Below are positions 9,520-22,300 of a stretch of 64,000 nt of DNA, in pieces. The stretch spans positions 55,610,852 through 55,674,851 of the forward strand of contig NC_089584.1 of NCBI RefSeq assembly GCF_019320115.1. Direction: 5' to 3'. The position numbers were made by a program, and so were the translations under genes. The notes under the pieces were generated by a model. That model did no database searches, had not been told where the DNA came from, and was given only the letters and a program-made list of their open reading frames with translations. Each line of letters opens with the position of its first letter. Position 1 is the first letter of the stretch. The stretch is from Miscanthus floridulus. Lineage: Eukaryota > Streptophyta > Magnoliopsida > Poales > Poaceae.

Positions 9520-12500
9520 ATATGTTTATCATAAATATTACAAATATCATTGGCATGAATCTTGAGATAGGCACCCAAAGGTTGGTATTAGAGGGGAAAC
9601 TACCTCACCAACCTAAAGCGCAATTTGAAGGTTTCCCAAGGATGAGCTTCTTTCCTAAAACAAGCACTTTTGGAGAAACAACTTGAGCTTTCTCCTTTTG
9701 TTATAATGCCCTTGTGAGGTGAGCATAGAAATATAGTTGTGAAAATATTCCTTCGGGTATTTTTGTCACTAACCATTCCAAGTTTGAAGCAAAAAGGATG
9801 AATGATGATGATTCAAGGTATGTCCAACCAATCATTATGCAACATTTAATCACAACCATCCGAACTTAACTTTGCCTTGCAAAATTCAAGTGTGGGTGAT
9901 AAACTTCTTTGAAAAATCTTATGGCATGTTGTTAATTTTGGTTGTCTCTACTTTCTAAGCCATCCTCAATTTGCTAAACAACAATCATGCTCTTTCATCT
10001 CTTTGAATAAATCTCTATAATGTTTTTAGGGCACCTTTGTTTACTATAGTATGTTCAAGGTTTGGAGTATGTTCATACATCTCATAAATTAAGCATGGTG
10101 CTTAGTTTAGGAGTGTTGATCTTACTTTCAAAGGCTTTTTAAAGTAAGCATGGTGCTTAGGTTAAAATGCTTTCCTAGATTAAATTAAACAAGGTGTATA
10201 GTTTGATTTTTGAACCAAGAATATGCTATAGTAGATACTAGGTCATTTTGTTGGACTAACTCCATGCAAGAAACTCTTATTTCAATATTGGTAAGTCACG
10301 AGATGAATTCAAATCAGAAATGAAGCAAGGGACATGACGAACCTCAATAACTTGCACAAGAAAACATAGGTCATTCATCATGGATGTAAGAACTACACCT
10401 CATTCAACATGGATGAAAGAACTATAAGTGCCAAAGTTCATTCACTTTGTCTTTTGCTGCAAGTTACCTTTGCTTTGAGCCATGCTTGTATAAAACATGA
10501 TCTCTATACTAAAGCAATCCCAAAACCATCTTTTCATTAGCATAGAGGGAAATTACAAAAATCTAGATAAACAACCCATATTTCAAAATTGTATATTCCC
10601 TTTGGGTATGTGTTGTCCACTAATCCTTTGCAGGCATAAAACAATGAGTGAGACAGAAGGTCTAACAAGGTGTCAAAAGATCGAAGAGCAGAAAGATGGC
10701 ATGACAAATGGATGAGAAAGAAAGGGTGCGATGTAATTTAGGAGTCAAGAAGCTCATGAACAACTCGTACTTTGAGACTAGCCGAACAAGGAAAACTTCA
10801 AGCAAAAGGGAAAGACCATCACATGTCATCTACCTTTTGTCATATGGTGTCATCATGCTCCAATGACAAAGGTAACATCCTAAGGTAAATGGTCATTATT
10901 TAAAAAATTTTTCCTTGATTCGGGTAGGCACACAAATAAGAAACAAACATGTTTGAGTTACAACTTACTTGATCCAACCTGATTAACTCAACATGTTTAG
11001 TTCTTTAAGCTTGTTACTAGCACCATTTTCTTCATCTCATAGCCTTAACCAAATGTACTTAAATACTACATACATGCTCAATCTTCTGATCTTACCACCT
11101 ATGATATAATTGAACACAGCACATAACATCAACTTCATCTTGTTCAATGCGACTAAGGGTTATAGAGGAATAAGTAAAGTTTAGGTTCTATTGGTGTTTT
11201 CCCACCAACAGAGCCCATGCACTTGATCTCTACCTTGTCTTTATGAGCAGGACACACTTCAAGCAAACTATGGGGGAGTTAGTTAATTCCCTAATTTCTA
11301 CAAGTAAAAGTTCTGAGCCTGTCAAACCAAAATCAAAACTCAAAATCAAGATAGGTTTGGTGGAAAAAGGTGACATTATCATTGGAGGCGTCATCACAAG
11401 AATTCTCATCTTTAGAGCAAACCGAGGAACTCGATCAATGAACTTCTCAAAGAGAAGTCCGGTTCAAAGGACTTACAATACCGAACCCTCACTGAAAGAG
11501 CTAGCTTGGGGAGAAGCACTCCCGTGTATCTAGGTAAGTATACATTTCCTTTTGTTTTAATTCTAGTTTCTTTTTAATAAAAAAATGATGAATGAAATGA
11601 AATAAAAAGTGATCTTTATAATAAATATATATAGCTATAGTAATAATGTGTGATCTAGTGAAATTGAAAACAAAATAAAAGGTGTGTCTAGTTTACTTTA
11701 ATTTGTTTTTAAGAGATGAATAAAATAAAGAGGACTTAGAATAAATTCTTAAATGGAAATGATGAATAGTTGCTCTATTGTAATTCCTTTCAAGTACCTA
11801 GCTTTCAGCTTCAAATTCTCCCTGAGTTCTTGATAAGATTTTGACATAAGGATTTACTCTGAACTAGATTCTTGTGGGTAGCATATGCTTGATCTAAGTA
11901 TAGGTAATTGATGGATATGATATGAGAAGGTCTGAGCTGCTGTTTATCTTGTTCCAAGTGACACTAAAGTTCTAGAGATTTATCTTTTTGAAAAACACAA
12001 AAATATTACATGATGAGTTCCTGTATGACAAAGCTTGAATTCCCACCAGAGCCATACATGTTATTTAGGCTAGGAAAACTTCCACATATATGCTGCTTGC
12101 TTTTGCATTGAGTTTTGTCAAGCTTTGTTGACCCTTATGAGAGGTTTGTCATGCTCTTAAAATCAAGATCACATACACACCACCCACATATGCACTACTC
12201 CTATACTAGGGTGTAGGCACAAAAACATGCCTTCCATCTATTTCCATCCAAAAATGTTTTACTCCTACACTAGGAGTGAACACAAAACATGTTTGATAGG
12301 TTTTTCATCCACCAAATAAATGCTCCAAGTTCTTGTTGCTATATCTCAAAGTTTTGTTGTAGAGAAGAGGCATGGCTATGCAAAAGTTATTCATAAAAAA
12401 ATAAAAAAAAGAGATGAGAAAAAATGGACAAGTGTCCAAGATATTTAAAACAATAGGTACTTAGATGCCCGCCTAAAAAAAGAGAAGATAAAGAGAGATG

Positions 12501-13136
12501 AATAAGATAGCCCCTGCTCTCTAGCAAATGTTTCCAAGTTTCAAAGGATAGATATGTTTTCAAGGATCATAGTAGAATCAGGTTAGCCACCATATATCCA
12601 CACACATGCACATCTTGATTTGATTGTATGACTCAACTCACTTTGGATCCATTGTTTGACTTCACAATATATGCATTGCAAGTATGCTCTAGCTTTCTCC
12701 CTACCTATGAACTCCACATAAGCTTTAGTTGTAGGAAGAGAAAAAAGGGCATAACATCTTTACTGCCTTTGGTGAGGATCCACAGATGCCACATAGATTG
12801 AGAGACTTGAGAGTGTCATACAATGGCCTCTTTGAGTTTTATTTTGAAAACTTATAAAAACTCTGGAATAATGGTAGAACAAAGAACTTGAGACAAAGTG
12901 CTTGACTTGATCGTTCTATCTTTTAATTGCAAAAGACCCAAGCAAAGGCTAAAATCCCCATAGTTGAAGGTAATATGGGTAAGTTTGAAAATCAAATCTA
13001 TTTATTCTAATCCGGAGGAGAATTTTTTATTGAACGCATGTGTACTTTTGAGGCGTGGAAACATTGTAGCAACTCCTGATCCATTGGTGAGTTTAGCTTT
13101 GCTCAGGGACTGGCAAAGGTTAAGCTTGGGGCAACT
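9520..13136 (+). mobile_element. Non-coding 3' internal region of Athila-like element B
   Basis: No recognisable domain occurs here on either strand. The stretch is AT-rich and ends in the polypurine tract and LTR of element B, so it is the long spacer that Athila elements carry between pol and the 3' LTR. Two points link it to element K in the opposite orientation. A GCTAGCTTGGGG block occurs at about 11.50 kb and, reversed, at about 16.60 kb. The string GATGAATAGTTGCTCTAT occurs at about 11.76 kb and, reversed, at about 16.42 kb. A 96-codon frame at 11243-11533 is Lys/Ser-rich and unrecognised. Confidence 0.6.
13112..13136 (+). other. Polypurine tract of element B
   Basis: GCAAAGGTTAAGCTTGGGG lies just before the LTR head. 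The same motif, GCAAAGGTTAAGCTTGGGGG, precedes the LTR head of element K on the minus strand near 15.2 kb. It primes plus-strand DNA synthesis. Confidence 0.7.
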
Positions 13137-14320
13137 TGTTGACGGTCACTAACATCAATTATAAACCATCAACATAACCTATATTTATACTTAATTCCAT
13201 CACCAAACATAGGTATAGGGATTTAAAATAATAAATTCCATGAGTTTTGGTGAATATGTGTTTTGAGCAAGTTTTATCTAGAAACCCGCCAAGGGGGACC
13301 TATTCATCAAAGGAACCAACGCGGGAAGACTCTAGAAGACACTAGGAGGCTCTCCACTAAAGCAAAGCCTGAGACACTGACATGTGGGGCTGGCCAGCCC
13401 CACATGCAAGCTGCTTGGCCTTTAGGCCCACCTGTTAGCCTCTGCGTCGCAATGTCGATTCTTCACCACCTCCTAGGTTGCATCTATGCCGTCCTTTAAG
13501 TCGGTTTGATCCAAGGGCTCATGTTAGACGCTCCAACCTATATATACTAGCCTCCCTAGAGCCATCCTAAAACCCTAATTCATATCACGAGGATCAGAGC
13601 CAGCTATCAAGAGAAGATTAGTCCTCCATAGGATCTAGTCTTATAAATAGAAATAGTGAGATAGAGAGTGAGGGAAGAGTTTGGAGGAAGTGTCGGCCTA
13701 TCTATGCTCTCTATACGACTTGTACCTTGGCGGATTCAAGTTCTACCTGAGCTTGCTTCTGAGATTTCTTTGGTAATCAACTTCTGATTTGAGTAAGCAT
13801 CTTGTTTATATTGTTCATCAGGTTTGCCACTCTTTTGAGTGCTTTATTCTCTATATAGGGGGAGTAAAGTATTAATCGTAAGTGTAAGCATGATGCTTAG
13901 ACTTGGCTTAATTATGGATGCACCCTGCATTCCGGAAGGTGGTAGATCGTGTGAGTGACATAAGTTCTATATAGCCTATACTATATAGCTTTGTTGATCC
14001 TTTGTAGTCCACCTCCCATCTGTTGGCGCACATAGGACACGGTTGCAAAGGAAAACATCCTCTGCTAGTGTCTTTCCCTAGTAATGTCCCCAGTTGAATA
14101 CTAAAAGACATAAGCTTACGCAAGCCAGAACTAGAGAACTTTAGTTATCCTCTCCATGCTCCTATTTATACTAACCTTGTTGCTACCCTTAGTTAAGTTA
14201 GACTGTAGCTAGTCTCACATGTTTCCCTATGGATATGATACTTGCAATATCTCTGGGTGAAAGCTACAGCAGTATCCTTGCGCTTATGGATTTATCTGTG
14301 TGCGTTAATAAATCCCAACA
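13137..14320 (+). repeat. 3' LTR of Athila-like element B
   Basis: The LTR runs from TGTTGACGGTCACTAAC to GTTAATAAATCCCAACA, about 1184 bp with TG...CA ends. A TATATATA box at 13539-13546 precedes AAAACCCTAATTCA by about 30 bp, which supports plus orientation. A second, intact LTR of the family lies at 60280-61570 on the minus strand. A 393-bp tail of a third copy lies at 30538-30930. No primer site follows, consistent with a 3' LTR. Confidence 0.8.
13539..13546 (+). promoter_or_regulatory. TATA box of LTR B
   Basis: TATATATA upstream of a pyrimidine-rich CCTCCCTAGAGCC and AAACCCTAA stretch. The same arrangement occurs in the minus-strand copy at 61073-61080. Confidence 0.6.
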
Positions 14321-15176
14321 GCAATCATGAAGGAATGACGAACCACCACCTCAACCCTAGTTCTACTTCTACTCATACAATTCATATGAATGATTAAGCA
14401 CAAAGTTAGATATGTTAAGATCATAACACACATACTATATGCTAGTTCATATATCATGATTACAACATGAAAACTATACTCTAGTTCATTTGCACTACTA
14501 TATAAATGATATGAGAGCATGAATATGGAAGAACTCTTCATAGTATTATTCATACCAAAGTTGCTCTTCTTCCAAGGAGACAAGCTCTCCAAGTAGCTTT
14601 GCTAGCTCCAAACATTACTAAGAACTAAAGCTAAAAGAGTACAAGAGTAGGGTAGTGAGGTGTAGCTCCAAATGATGTATCTCTAAGAGGTGAGCTCTAG
14701 CCCTCTTTATGTAGTGGAGTAAGGATGGTTTGGCATTGGAAAATAAGGAAACCCTAGGGAGCTATCTATGCATGGTGGCATGCAACCACCAAAGTGGGGT
14801 GGGCCCGAGAGGCTGTGCTAGGGGTGCAGGAGCACCCATGGTGCGGCCACACTAGGGCTAGCCCCGCTAGACACCATGTTGCTATTATGGGCTGCTAGCT
14901 ACGCCTAGGTCATGTCCTCGGTGGTATTCTACCTAGGTAAGTTGTGTAGGTGGGCTTGTTTCTCCTTCTTTGGTATAGAATCTGCTTTACACTTTTGTGT
15001 TTGTGCATTTTGGTATGTTTTCCACTTGTATTCAAACTTGTGACCTGCAAAACATGTTTTCTCGAATACAAGTGGAACTAGGTCAATAGTAAAGGCATAT
15101 GTGTCAAAAGTATGTTTATTTCTCCTGTTTCGGACTACAATTGGTGGTTAGAAATGGTCACTAGTGACTGCCAATA
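14321..15176 (-). repeat. LTR of Athila-like element K (head and middle, tail not seen)
   Basis: On the minus strand the LTR starts TATTGGCAGTCACTAGTGACC at 15176 (a mutated TGTTGG) and runs to 14321, where it meets the tail of LTR B in inverted orientation. A second copy with the same junction lies at 30931-31789. The other copy preserves a TATATAAA box; here it has decayed to CATAAA near 14.70 kb. The polypurine tract of K lies on the outer side of the head, so this is the 3' LTR of K. The expected GTTAATAAAT..CAACA tail is not present. Confidence 0.65.
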
Positions 15177-15212
15177 AATCCCCCAAGCTTAACCTTTGCT
15201 TGTCCTAAGCAA
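15177..15212 (-). other. Polypurine tract of element K
   Basis: The minus strand reads GCAAAGGTTAAGCTTGGGGG and then ATTTAT directly before the LTR head, after a CTTAGGACAAGCAAAGG context that is typical of grass Athila elements. Confidence 0.7.
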
Positions 15213-17000
15213 ATAGCTAAGTACTTGGTTGTTGATCAGGAGTTGCTACTATGCCAATATAATTCTCAAGTGCCATGTCTATAACAAAGCATTCTTCTAC
15301 AATTTAAATAAGTTGGAATTTTATCCACCCTTTACCTTGATCCGTGTAGGGCGTATAGCTTTTCCAAGTTCTTGGGTGGTTGCAAGATAGAATGGTTATA
15401 ACAAAATCACCAATCATTCATTCTTTGATTAACCATCTATCCGAAGCTTTTATGAGTTTTGTGAAATAAATGTAAGTTCCTCAAATGATTCTCTCAATCG
15501 CTCAATGTGTATGATACCTAACCAAAGGCATTTGAGTTTTGCCTTCTTTTCATATCCTACTAGTAAAGGCTTTGAGTGGAGTTTTGGGTAGGTATGAAAG
15601 TGGGGCATACTTGCATCATATATTTTGCTAAGTCAAAACCGGACCTCAAGGAGATGCAAGTCATACACTTTGATCAAGACATGCAAGTGAATTTTATAAA
15701 ATTATAATTCTAAATGTTTTGGTACTCCTTTGAATCATGAATCTCTCTCTTTTTGAATGAATGCCTTTTATTTGAATGTACGGGCTATCTTTATTTCTTT
15801 CTTTTCTTCATGCTCTTTGGCATGCATTTTTTTCTCTCATGCCCTTTTGGCATGGATATTTTTCTTTTCCTTCTCTTGTTTTTTAGCATAGCCCATACTA
15901 TTCTTTTTGGCATATGAAATTTTTGAGAGAGAGACATATGATAAATGAATGGTGTAATTATTTTGGTGGGTGGAAAGATCATGTTTTTGGGTAACTCTCA
16001 GTGTAAGAGTCAGTAGTTTTATTTGTGGGTGTTCGTGTGTCTTGATCATGGGTGCATGACGAGAATCTCGACAAGGGTCACAACAATTTGACAAAGCTCA
16101 ATGCTCAAATAAGAAGCATATGACTAGGGTTTGAATTTGAATATCATGTCATATGGCCTTGGTAGGTATTCATAATCATTGAGGAACTTTGAATTTTAGC
16201 ATTTTTGAAAGTAAAATCTCCGGGTGTCAAGCTTCTCTTAGAACAAAGTCATTGAAAATTATATTTATACGATATCATAACTTGCAACAACTTAGAAAAG
16301 GAGCATGCATTTGCAAACCCACAAGTTTTCAAGTTTTTAGGATGATACATATTTTAACCAACAAACTTAAATATTGGGGAATACTAAGTTATAACCTAGG
16401 CACAAAAGAATTATAGATAGAGCAACTATTCATCATTTCAACTTAGGTGATACTAAACATTCTTAAACACACATGAGAGTGGAATTCATATTTTTGGTGT
16501 TTTTTTATTATATTTCATGTTTTTATGAATGAAAACAAATGAAAGAAATATAAGTGATAAATAAGAGATACATGTTACATAGGTAGGGCCCTCCCCCAAG
16601 CTAGCTAATGGCCGATTGCTTGGTGGCGACTCTAAGGTAGATTATTTATTTATGTAATTTTATTTGGTTTTGAATTCAACCATGTCTATACACAGTAGTT
16701 TTTGGTTCAATGATCAAACTAAACCATGTCTAGTTGATCAAGGTAGGCTAAACAACCTAAGCACCATGTTTAATTTTGGAAAGCCTATGAAAACATGATC
16801 GATCACTAACCACGCTTCAAACCAAAACATACTTTATATGGAATAAGGTAAGGTTTATTCTAAATGTATGACGAGTGAACTAATTGTTTTTATTTATCAT
16901 AATTTAAAGCATAACCTATATTTTTATTATATAAGAACTTTAAGCAACTTTTATTTAATAAATTATAAAGGATAACTACCGATTTACCTTCAGCAAGGGC
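15213..17000. other. AT-rich non-coding spacer of element K
   Basis: No domain is recognisable. At 15.79-15.99 kb imperfect repeats of the type TTTGGCATG followed by T-rich runs occur. Around 16.6 kb a block reads GCTAGCTTGGGGGAGGGCCC on the minus strand, like the end of the coding region in Athila elements. The spacer shares segments with the spacer of element B. Confidence 0.6.
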
Positions 17001-17038
17001 TCACCTTTTTAAGTCTAATGAGTAGGACTCTTCTCCCT

Positions 17039-18031
17039 TCATTTCTTGCTTGAGGATGGTACATCTGTGCCCGGAGGAGTAGGCGTGGATGATTGCACCT
17101 TCTTTGGTCTCCACACCATTTTGTTTGACTTGGGTGGTGTGCAAGTGGACTTTGGAGCGTCTTTTTGTTTCCACACTGTTTTCTTGGGTGGTGTGAGAAC
17201 AAACTTTGGCTTTTCTTCTTTTTGTTTTAGGCTGTTATTTTTCTCCTCTAGCCTCTTTTTATTTTCTTTATTTTTCTTGATGGGGCTGTCCACTAGTTGA
17301 GGTTGTATCTCAACCTCCTTTATGCCTTGTGGGTTCGGCCTATATTTGATATGGATCATGGAGCAGTGCTCCTACCTGGGCTGAAAGTCAAACTTCTCTT
17401 CTTTGCCACTGATGTTGAAGCGGATTTCTCTGGCTCCAAAATCAATTTGTGCTCCCACAGTGCTGAGGAATGGTTGCCCTAGGATGAGGGGTGATTCTTT
17501 TGTAGTTTCCATGTCTAGCACCACAAAATCAACTAGGACAAAGTATCCCTAGATTTTCACTAGGATAACTTTGGCAATCCCAGCTGGATAGTGGATCGTG
17601 GAGTCATCCAGTTGGAGCATCATTGGTGTAGGTGCAAGGTGGGCGAAGTTCAACTTATCAAAGATGATCTTGGGCATAACGCTTACGCTTGCCCCAAGAT
17701 CGCACAAGGCATGATCGAACTGCTGGCTACCAATGGAGCATGTGATAGTGGGGCACCTAGGGTCCTTTTCAGGTAGACGGTTGAGTATAGCAGCGCTACA
17801 ATCTTCTGTTAGCTTGATGACCTCCATGGATGGCAATGGTCGTTTGTTCTTGATGATGTCCTTGATGTACTTTGCATAGGAAGGTACATGTAAGAAGTCC
17901 ATTAGTGGGATGCTTACATGGATCTTCTCTATCATCTCATGAAAATGAGCAAATTGCTCATCCATGGCTTGCTTCCTCTTTCTTGTGGGAAATAGCAAGT
18001 AGCTTGTATTAGTAAAGTCTTGTGGTACCAT
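17039..18031 (-). pseudogene. Athila aspartic protease with Pro/Lys-rich linker (element K)
   Basis: The 160-codon frame 18031-17549 contains CDLGASVSVMPKIIFDKL, with the active site Asp-Leu-Gly-Ala-Ser as in Athila elements. After a stop at about 17.55 kb the same frame continues with LILGQPFLSTVGAQIDFG, the protease C-terminal block. It then runs into a Lys/Pro-rich tail (17359-17039) that contains two diverged copies of a motif with VW followed by basic residues and TPP. The tail ends in a stop at 17039. In complete Athila elements RT would follow; here it does not. The N-terminal half (LLFPTRKRKQAMDEQF) belongs to the Gag-protease linker. Confidence 0.8.
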
Positions 18032-18099
18032 TTTCTCATCTTCTCCTTGATCTTTTTGTGTTTTTGTTGATGGTGAAGGTCCTTCTTCCTATTGCCCTT

Positions 18100-19314
18100 G
18101 TGCTTTTCCTGCTTTATTATTAGGATTTGGTGGATCACGAGTGGACTTACCACCCCTCATAGTCACTGCATTAACTTTTTCAAGAGAATGCTCGGGTTGC
18201 CCTGGGATCTTCCGTTCATTGTTAACAAGAATGGCAGCAGCAATTTGAGATAATTTTGTTTCTATCATTTTATTGAAGCTTAATTGATTTTGAACAGAAG
18301 AAGTTAAACCTTCTATTTTATAATATTTTCTAGCATTTTTTCATTATAAGTTAGTTTTTTGGTAAGATTTTCATTTATTTTAGCTTGGCCTAAGACCAAG
18401 TCTTTCAAGGAAGGCTAATTCGAATTGTAATTTGAGTTGAAGTTTGAATTACCTCCTTGTGGGCGAGACTGATTGTTCCACCCGTTATTGCTACCTTGTT
18501 AGAACTCGTTGTTGATGTATGCAGCGTCTTCAAGGGTTTTGAGGTAGTTTTCCCTGAGTGTCTAACTTCTCAATAGACCTCACATGTCATGTGAGAAATC
18601 CATGGCCTGGACGGTGCTCTTCGTGGCTTCTTTGTCAGTAGCACGCTCATCTAGTCTTTTCATAAGTAGGTCTAATTTTGTGGCAAGCATATCTGTCTCC
18701 TTTATAGTATGCATGCCTTTTTGATGTTTGGGCTCCTCTCCCTAGCTTTGATTAGCCACCATTTTCTCGATGAAAGCCTTAGCTCCACCAACGGTCAGGG
18801 AGAGGAATGCTCCTCCAGCAGCGGCATCTACATGCCCCTTTGACATTGCCATGAGCCCCTCATAAAAGTTCTGGAGCGTGAGCTAGTCCTCCATCCCATG
18901 GTGTGGATAGGCCTAGATGTAACCCTAAAGCCTTTCCCATGCCTCGAGGATGGATTTGAGTGAAGTCTGCTAGAAATTTGAAATTTTGCCCCTCAGAGCA
19001 TTGGTTTTGCCCATGGGGAAAAATTTCATGTGGAACACCGTGGAACATTTGTCCCACATGTTAACAGCTTCCTTCTCCTTATAAAACCACTGTTTCTCTT
19101 TCCCCGCAAGGGAAAAGGGAAACAAATGGAGCCTGATGCTAGCTTGTGTGACGTCTTTTATGATGATGGTGTCGCACAGCTCCAGGAAGTGTTGTTGGTG
19201 CGCCTTCGTGTCCTCGCTTTGCAACATAATTGGCTTGCCTACACCATCATAATGTGGCCAATCCGAAGCTCAAAATTTTCCAGTGCCCATGTTAACAGCA
19301 AGCCCAATAGGCAC
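18100..19314 (-). pseudogene. Athila Gag of element K
   Basis: The minus strand reads a classical Athila Gag core: AHQQHFLELCDTI, then SIRLHLFPFSLAGKEKQWFY, then GKTNALRGKISNF between 19.23 and 18.97 kb. Next come EAWERL and YPHHGMED, followed by VDAAAGGAFLSLTV and LDLLMKRLDERA near 18.65 kb. A Gln/Asn-rich stretch (NNGWNNQSRPQGGN) closes the protein near 18.45 kb. Several stops break it. The N-terminus is cut off by LTR J at 19315. Confidence 0.85.
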
Positions 19315-22300
19315 TATAACACCCTAGATGTTTTTCACCAGTTAAGCAATGGGTTTGAGCTCAAACATGGCATGTTAAGTGATGATGAAGGTGTCAAGAT
19401 CAAATCTACAAGAGTGAGCTCCAACTTAAGAGTCTTGGACAACACACCCTACTTCCATGTGGATCCTTTTTAATATTATGCCCGAGTAATGTTCAACATG
19501 CTTATTTCATGTACATTACATCAACATGCACCCATCTTGACTAGTGGAAAAGTTTCATGAAGTTTGGAATCAAGAAGTCACATGAAATGATAAGTTATAA
19601 TCTTTCTTGGATTGCTTTATTAAGTGAATGGAATTATAGATCATCAACCAAACCTTGCTACCTTGCTCAAATAACTCTAATTGAACTCTACAACAAAAGT
19701 CATGAAGGGTTTATGTCGACCAAAGGTCAAGAAAATGCCTCAATCGGTCTAAAACTCTAATTTAAGCTTTACCGTGATGCTATTTTGACCTATGTTGACC
19801 AATTCCTTACATTGCTTGCATGGAGTTGCACCTTAAATAAAAGTTGAAGTTTGAGTGGAGTAGAACAAACTTTGTTTTTCGACCAAGAGCTAGATCATCT
19901 TGGAACTAAGTCAAACAGAGGCTTCAAGATTGAATCAGCTGTTGTCTTAGGCTCTCAAAAAAATATTCTAAGTCCCCGATTGACAACAGCAAGTTGACAT
20001 GTTTGTGAATTTTTATCTTCCAAATTCATGTGGTAGCTCAATTGGATTCCCTAAGATGAGTTGAAGTACTTTTCATGGTCAAAACAATAGATCAAGTCTC
20101 ATCAAGTTTGGAGTTCATTTGGATCTTCATAAATAGTTTCCAAAACAGCAAAGGTTTACTTTATCACTTAACTGACATCGACATTGGCATTCCGCGTTCT
20201 CTAGTTTTTGTTAAACAACTTGATTTGGTACCAAAATATAAGTTGGAGTATACATGGTGGAGAAGAGCATATAAAAAGTTGGACTAAGTTTGACTCCGTT
20301 TTGGTCCTCAATCTTGGGTTTACTTAACTGCTGTCAACACACTGGCACTGGCACTTTGGGGCTTAGTTAGCCACTAACCTGCAGCCCTAATGGCCAGTTA
20401 ACCTTAACAAAAGTTGGAGAGGGCTTAGAGGGCAACAACTCTGGTACAGGCACCCAGGTCTAGATCTAAGTGGAATATGCCAAAAATAGGATCCAAAGCA
20501 GGCCGGTTTTGCGCACACTAGGTGTCCGATGATTTGCCTTCATGGTGACCATGCACCGAGCGTGCCCCCACCATTGCCACGCGCCGCTGCCATGTGGTCT
20601 ACCTCCTTGTTGTGTCCCTATGCCCTCTTGAAGTGGACACCGTGTTGCCCTCTCTCCCTTACTCGCTCTGCTGCTCCCTCCCTCGCTCTCTGACATCGCA
20701 CGTGCGCTCTAGGACGTGGCCGCCATTGATGTTGCTTGCCAGCTCCTACTGCCACTCACGTAGGCTACGGCTGGGCCGCTGCTGCCCGCGACTAGCTGAG
20801 CTAAGGCCGCGGCGCTGCCACAGCCCTCCTTGGTAGCCAGCTGGCCAAGCCCTAGCACTTGCCCTCGCCTGCTGCCACCGGTGTGCCGCCCTGCCATCGC
20901 CTCTATCCACTACCACCATAGTTACATCACAACTAGCTCTAGACGGCTGGTCTAAAGCCACAGCTAGCCATGGCAGAGCCGGCTGGCCCTTTTCCCTGCC
21001 ACCGCTGGCCTCCAGCCGGACAGCCCATCCACCTCCCCAACGCCTCTGCTCTCTTCCGTGTTGAAGAGGATGAGAGGGACCGCGGGCTTGAATAAGGGAA
21101 AATAAAGGGGTCTAAGTGTGAAGCTATGACTCAGTTAAATAGTGCCAGAAAGGATCTTTTTGTTTGAGTTTAATTTGTGAAAACTATAGGGTCCCTGATG
21201 CAAGATCTATAACCCATTTCTTTGGTTTTTGTAGATTTGGATGATCAACTTTGCAAATTCATAGTAATTAGTAGAAAAATCATAAAATAGTAAATGAGGA
21301 CTTTTTCGAATCCTTGTGAAATTATCTATGCTAAAGATATATAATATGTCATGATTTAGTTTAATGTTTTTGCTGTAAAAATCAATTTATGCAGTTATAT
21401 TTTTAATAGTAGTTGTGTCTTGTCTTTTTTATAACTGCAGTTGTTTTGCTCTAATAAATGTGAATTTTTTATGGAGTGCTACTCAGGTGATGCTTGTTGT
21501 CTTGTAAAGATTTCAGGAGTTTAAGCTTGATAGTTTAAGAGATATAAAAATAACAATTTCCCTGTGTTGCGTTGCTCCTATTCTGAATAGGCCTGCATGT
21601 TTGTATTAATTGGCTAAGTTAAGTTATGAATCATGCCTTGATGACAATACATGAGTTGTATAAATTCTTTTAAGATTTTCAAAAAGCAAAAGATCATAAT
21701 TTTTTGTTAAGTAGATTTATAGTTATAGTTGCTTAAAGTTCTGTGGCTGTTTTTGCCCAAACATAGACAGGATTGCTTTGTTGGTACTGTGGGGTCTTTT
21801 TAATAGTAGAATTAGCTTTAGGTGTTTATAACAAAGTTGTTTATAATTTTCTAATCTTTGTAAAAAGTTTAGAACCACATTTATTGGATATGTAGAACTC
21901 AAGTTATAGCTGTTTAAAGTGGCATGTCAGTTTCTATCCATGTTTTGGATAGAGATACATTTATTGAATTAATTGACCCTGTTAACTATATAATCATCTT
22001 AAAATGAGAATAAGAAAGTTTTAGGTAACTTCATAAGATTTTCATAAAGTTATTATTCATGTTTTTTGGAGGTCTAGAACTCCAGTTATGCTTCTATGAA
22101 GTTCCTATCAGTTTTTTGTACCGCTGTTGTTTGGATTGCATGTGCAGTTTTGCTTGTGCAATTATTTTCATGGTGTAAATGATATTATCTGTGGTTGTAG
22201 AGGATACCAAAGTTGTAGCTAATCTCATAATCTTGCTTGTGTTCAAATGTCATGACCATAGGCCTGATAGTTTAGGAGTTATGAATTTGACAAATGATCT

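Larger units (their letters stand above)
15177..19314 (-). mobile_element. Athila-like element K internal region (gag-protease only)
   Basis: Reading on the minus strand, the region gives Gag (19314-18.1 kb), protease (18.03-17.04 kb), a non-coding spacer (17.04-15.2 kb) and a polypurine tract next to the LTR head. No RT, RNase H or integrase motif appears between protease and the LTR. The 5' side is cut by LTR J at 19315. Such an element would depend on another Athila for its enzymes. Confidence 0.75.

Noticed and set aside
8772..9686. Long Arg/Gly/Pro-rich frames on both strands
   Set aside because: They follow the 29-30 bp minisatellite of LTR A and exist on both strands at once, so they are artefacts of the repeat.
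14305..14592. 95-codon frame, also present at 30922-31209
   Set aside because: Conserved only because both copies are the same LTR; it spans the LTR junction and has no domain.
20466..20961. GC-rich block with several overlapping frames
   Set aside because: All Tekay-type LTRs in the window have such a block at the same relative place; frames overlap on both strands and do not align as proteins.
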